Positions 20,021 to 23,851 of a DNA stretch of 23,851 nucleotides are shown piece after piece (position 1 is the first letter of the stretch; the number at the start of each line of letters is the position of its first letter). The DNA is from Acephala macrosclerotiorum. Its lineage: Eukaryota > Ascomycota > Leotiomycetes > Helotiales > Mollisiaceae. Location of the stretch: positions 1-23,851 of the forward strand of contig MU119724.1 in the NCBI GenBank assembly GCA_014904845.1, given 5' to 3'. The translations under genes were made by a program, and so were the position numbers. The notes below the pieces were generated by a model. The model saw only the letters and a program-made list of their open reading frames with translations. It had not been told where the DNA came from and ran no database searches.

Positions 20021-23000
20021 TCAAGTAACAAATGCGTAGCCCCCTAACATAGCATAAATCTTCCATGGGTCCACATCCCCTCCAAGCTCCAATATTCGAG
20101 CAACGAGCTCAGCGTTGCGAATGTCGAAGTGAATTGACACGTGCCGTAGCCGCTTGATGATCCCAGGCTCGACTTCGATACTTGAAACATCGATACAATA
20201 TCGATACTAAGTAGTATTAATCAAATATTACAAATATCGATACGTATTAATAAAAAATCGATTCTTATATCGCTTTTTTACTTCGCACTTTACAATTCTT
20301 TTTCTCTTTACTTCTTTTTTTTCGTACGACGATTTTATTTGAATTATATTTTCAAAATATTTTCTCTATTTAAATCAAACTTTTTTTTATAGTTTTTATT
20401 TCAATAGAATTAATTACAACTATTTAAAACTATAATACGAAATAGAAATTTCTCGTTTAAAAATACTATTATTATTCGATTAAAAAAAAAATTTAAATCT
20501 ATTTTTATTATACTCGTTATATTAATTCAATAAAAAACTCGTTGTACGATATTATTATAATAAAAAATATAAAAAAATACTTAAAAAACTATTATTAAAT
20601 TATTATTAAAAATTTTTTAAACAAAAATTAAATAATAATTAATAAATAATTAAAATAGTACTATTAATAATCTAATAAAACTAATAAAAAAAAAATTTAA
20701 TATTGAGATTTTAAAATTTTGTTTTAATACGTCAATTCTTATTGAAATTTTGATTACTTTTATCGTCGTACGAAATTTATTTTTTTGTCTTATTAAATAA
20801 TTAAAGTTTTACATTTTTTATTAAATATTAAATCGAGTTTTCAAAAACAAAATTACGATCGTTTATTTAAAAATTATTAATTTAATTAAAAAAATTTAAA
20901 AAAAGTATTAAAATATTATACGACGAATATTTCAAACAATATTTTTATATATTTATATTTTTTTTTAATATTTATATTTTTTTAAATCGCTAATTTTTAC
21001 TAGTAATTTGTATTTATTTTATTACGTATAATCAAAAAAAATAAAAATAAAATTTATTTTAAAAAAATTTTTTAATTATAATTTAAAAATTCAATTTATT
21101 ATTCTTTAATTAATCTTTAAAAATTACAATATCGTATAAAAATTTAAAATTATCGTAAAAAATAAAATTTTTACAAATAACGTTTTTTATTGATTAATTT
21201 AAAAAAAATTAAAAAATATACTCGATTTAATTTAAAAAACAAAATATTAATATATTTATTGTTTTAATCATATTATTAATTTTATTATATAAATCTTTTT
21301 ATTTACGAATATAATTAATAAAAAAAAATTAAAATTTTTAATATAATAAAAATAATAAAAACTTAATTTAAACTTATAAATCTATTTAATTAAATATATA
21401 ATATTGTAATTTATATTCGTAAATCGACTAAAAAAACCAAAAAATTTCGTACGTTTATAAAAAGACTAATTTTAATAAATAATTATACGAAGTAAAATAA
21501 TTAATATTAAATACTTTTTGTATTATTTAATTTATAGTTTGTAATAAAAAAATATTATTAAAATTACAAGAAAAAATTTAAAAAAAATATTTTGATTTTT
21601 AAAAATTAAAAAAAGTTTTATATAATCAAAAAACTTTTTACTTTTTTTTAATAAATTATTTTTATTATTAAAAAAATTTTTATTTTTTTTAATTTTATTT
21701 TTTTTATAATAAATATTTTAATTAAATAAAAATAAAAATAAAATTAAAAAATTTTTTTTTTCTTCGTATAATTAAATTAAATATAAAAAAAATAAAAATA
21801 AAAAAAATAAATTTTTTTTTTATTGAATTAAAATAATATACGAAATTTTTAATAATTATTATATAAAAATTAATATATTTTTAATTTATATCGTTATATT
21901 AATTTTAAATTTTTGTAATCGTACGAAATATATTAAAATATATTAATCAAAAAAATAATTAAAATTAAAAAATTTTAAAAAAAATATAAAAAAAAAATTA
22001 TAGTTTTATTTATTTTTTCGATTTTTTTATATAATAATTTGTTTTGTAAATCACTCGAATTTAATATTTTTAAACAAATTACTTTATTTTTTCGAGTAAT
22101 TATTCGATTCGCAAATAAAAACGAGTATAAAAATTATAATTTATTTGAATCGTACAATTTTAATAAAAGAAAAACTTTTATTTAATAGTATTAAAATACG
22201 TAAAAACAATATTAATTAAAGTTTTTATTTATAATTATTAATATTTTTTTAATTTTACTAATAAATAATAAATTAGAAAAAATATTTTCAGAGACTCGTC
22301 GTCCGATAAATTGAAATAAAGAGTAAATAAAATCGAAAATAATTAAAATATAAAAATATTTAAAATATTAAAAAAAGAATAAAATTTTAAATACTTTTTT
22401 TTTAAAACTAATTTATTTAAAAATAATAAACGTAATAAAAGTAATAATAGTAATTGTACGAAAAAAAAAAGCTTTATATAATATAGTATTATAAAAAAGA
22501 TTTTTCGTAGAAATATAGAATTTATTTTAAAAAGAAAAAAAAAGTATATTATGTAATAAGTTCACTAAAAATCGATATTTTATCGATAATACTAATACTT
22601 TACGATTTTAGTATCAATATCGTATTAATACTGGAAATTAGATATTACAATTGAGCCTAGATAATCCACAATCTCTTGTTGATTGAGATGTGCCTCGATC
22701 GTTCGGCGACGTAAAGAGGGAAAATGAGGGTATAGCAGTCCAGTTTCTCGGCCGGAAAATGAACATGGGTCATCGCCTGCTGGTTAATACCAGGAGCAGA
22801 TTGCCTCCAAACTGGTTGATTGCTGCAGTCAAGGTATTGTGGCACCGAAGCACATATCCCCTCTATCGAGATCTCGATGTTTCCCTTCGTCATTCTTCTC
22901 AGTATCATGTTGGTGCGCGCTGTCTTGAGCTCTCCACACGGCACCGTGCAATACTCGTGGATGGACTCGCTGAGCAAAATTCCAACCAGTCGGCAGACAT

Positions 23001-23172
23001 TCCATGTTTGAGTTACATGGCGATCGGGGTACTTGTCGACACGACCTCCCCAAGTACTTGCGATATTTGTTGTTGCGATATATGTCGTTTGGTACTACCA
23101 ATCTGGAGATATTTCAAAAGTAAGTGCCTGAAGTCTTGAGTTGAGTTCTAGGGCAAGTGTCGAAAGAGAATA
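20021..23172 (-). pseudogene. Zn2Cys6-type regulator C-terminal pseudogene, split by a hAT element
   Basis: The 5' part on the minus strand (about 23172 down to 22660) reads TLALELNSRLQALTFEISPD, W, an in-frame TAG (23095-23097), YQTTYIATTNIASTWGGRVD, then RHVTQTWNVCRLVGILLSES and EISIEGICASVPQYLD. The 3' part (20163 down to stop TGA at 20021-20023) reads IIKRLRHVSIHFDIRNAELV, then NPWK-like DVDPWKIYAMLGGYAF. The order L-EL-W-Y, then IW/WN-R-ILL, ICASVP, LYVA and a final xPWxVYAMLGSYAF is typical, from memory, of the C-terminal half of fungal Zn(II)2Cys6 regulators. The halves are interrupted by the element at 20164-22659 and join in frame across it (..RLW then IIKRL..). A probable acceptor (CCTCGCAG) precedes 23172. 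The DNA-binding N terminus is absent from the window. TAG is probably CAG mutated by C-to-T. Confidence 0.72.
20164..22659. mobile_element. AT-converted hAT-like DNA transposon with 8-bp target duplication
   Basis: The left end begins CAGGCTCGACTTCGATA; the right end, reversed, begins TAGGCTCAATTGTAATA. A further inner repeat matches over 21 bases with four differences, all transitions (20189-20209 against 22609-22629). Flanks are GATGATCC (20156-20163) and GATAATCC (22660-22667), an 8-bp direct repeat with one G-to-A difference. An 8-bp duplication plus C/TAG ends is the hallmark of hAT elements. The length of 2496 bp fits an autonomous element with one transposase gene. Heavy C-to-T and G-to-A conversion has destroyed any reading frame, so the transposase itself cannot be recognised. 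No open frame worth listing lies inside. Confidence 0.82.
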
Positions 23173-23234
23173 CTGCGAGGAATAGCATAAAGAAAAGCAC
23201 GAAACACGTAATACCAAATTGCTTTGCAATAATA

Positions 23235-23851
23235 TCAATTGTATTTATTTATGTTTATATTTTTGTACGAAGAGAAAAAAAAAAAACTTTTAAAAAAAGA
23301 TTTTTTTTATATACTAATTAAAAGTTATATAATTCAATTATATAATTTCAATACGTAATTTTTTTAATTTTTATTTTAATATTAATAATTTTTTATTTTT
23401 ATAATTAAAATCGAAATAAAATTAAATAAAATAAAAATTAATTTAATAAATTTTTATATAAATAAAATAAATAATAATTTTTTTAAATAAAAAAATAAAA
23501 ACAAATATTAATAAATAAATATTTATTTTTTAAAATTAATTTTATTATTTTTTTTATTTAATTTTTTTAAATTTTAAATAATTTATTAAAAAATTAATTA
23601 ATTTATTTGTTTTAATTTTTATATAAATTATTATTATAATTTTATTTGAAATTATTATTATATTTTTTAATAAATTTTAAAAAAATTTTAAATTTTTAAT
23701 ATATTTTACGAAAATTTTTTTTAATTATTATTATTATTATCGTTATACGAAAAAACGATCGATTTCAAACGATTAAAAATAATAATTTATTTGAAAAAAA
23801 AATAATTTTTTATTTATAAAAAAAAAAATAATATAAATTTTAATTATTTAA
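23235..23851. repeat. AT-converted repeat block, runs off the window
   Basis: Composition changes abruptly around 23235 to nearly pure A/T and stays so to the end of the window. No gene and no recognisable terminus can be read. It lies just upstream of the retained part of the Zn2Cys6-type pseudogene, so a second insertion may have removed or displaced its 5' part. Confidence 0.75.

Noticed and set aside
22657..23139. Separate genes in the island between the AT blocks (plus 149 codons, minus 106 and 90 codons)
   Set aside because: The minus frame reads into the regulator C terminus and continues past the element; the plus frame and the second minus frame are shadows of it.
1..23851. CRISPR array, prophage or bacterial operon
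   Set aside because: No spaced direct repeats; introns and fungal protein families show eukaryotic DNA.

Overview
The window looks like a repeat-rich, gene-poor stretch of a filamentous ascomycete genome. A Leotiomycetes-like fungus is my best guess, from remembered protein families only. Evidence: short (48-59 nt) GT-AG introns with CTNAY-like branch sites, fungal-only protein families (DUF4470-MYND, 2EXR/F-box-like, Zn2Cys6-type C terminus), and a mosaic of extremely AT-rich blocks against ordinary DNA of roughly 45-50% GC. The AT-rich blocks are repeats mutated by a RIP-like C-to-T process. This is visible directly because two repeats occur both as a lightly mutated copy and as an AT-converted copy.

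Layout. 1-2350: AT-converted repeat block with a degraded LTR (1634-1861). 2350-4113: gene-poor, with a frameshifted coding remnant (3377-3809). 4114-5218 (-) and 5526-6947 (+): an intact divergent pair, a helical N-terminal domain protein ending in four tandem C2H2 fingers, and a one-pass membrane protein. 7449-7673: solo LTR with a 5-bp target duplication, the less mutated relative of the LTR at 1634. 7980-8625: first copy of a ~650-bp terminal-inverted-repeat element. 8911-10646: remnants, including a dead N-glycosylated-type membrane protein gene. 10921-11447: unrecognised remnants. 11634-15338 (-): intact three-exon DUF4470/MYND gene. 15339-16493: intergenic with a small AT-rich patch and an LTR-like stretch. 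16494-17135 (-): intact 2EXR/F-box-like gene. 18297-18975: second, AT-converted copy of the TIR element, inserted in a pseudogene (18226-19750, +) homologous to the 16494 gene. 20021-23172 (-): a Zn2Cys6-type regulator pseudogene split by a 2.5-kb AT-converted hAT-like transposon (20164-22659) with an 8-bp target duplication. About 23235-23851: another AT-converted block running off the window.

Four genes look intact (C2H2 protein, membrane protein, MYND protein, 2EXR protein). The others are decaying, and five in-frame TAG codons across four remnants could each be a single C-to-T change from CAG. No secondary-metabolite cluster, tRNA, rRNA or CRISPR was seen. The most notable points are the internal intact/mutated repeat pairs, which expose a C-to-T signature that largely spares CpG in the LTR pair, the hAT insertion that splits a gene in frame, and the zinc-finger gene whose reading frame appears only after two introns are placed.
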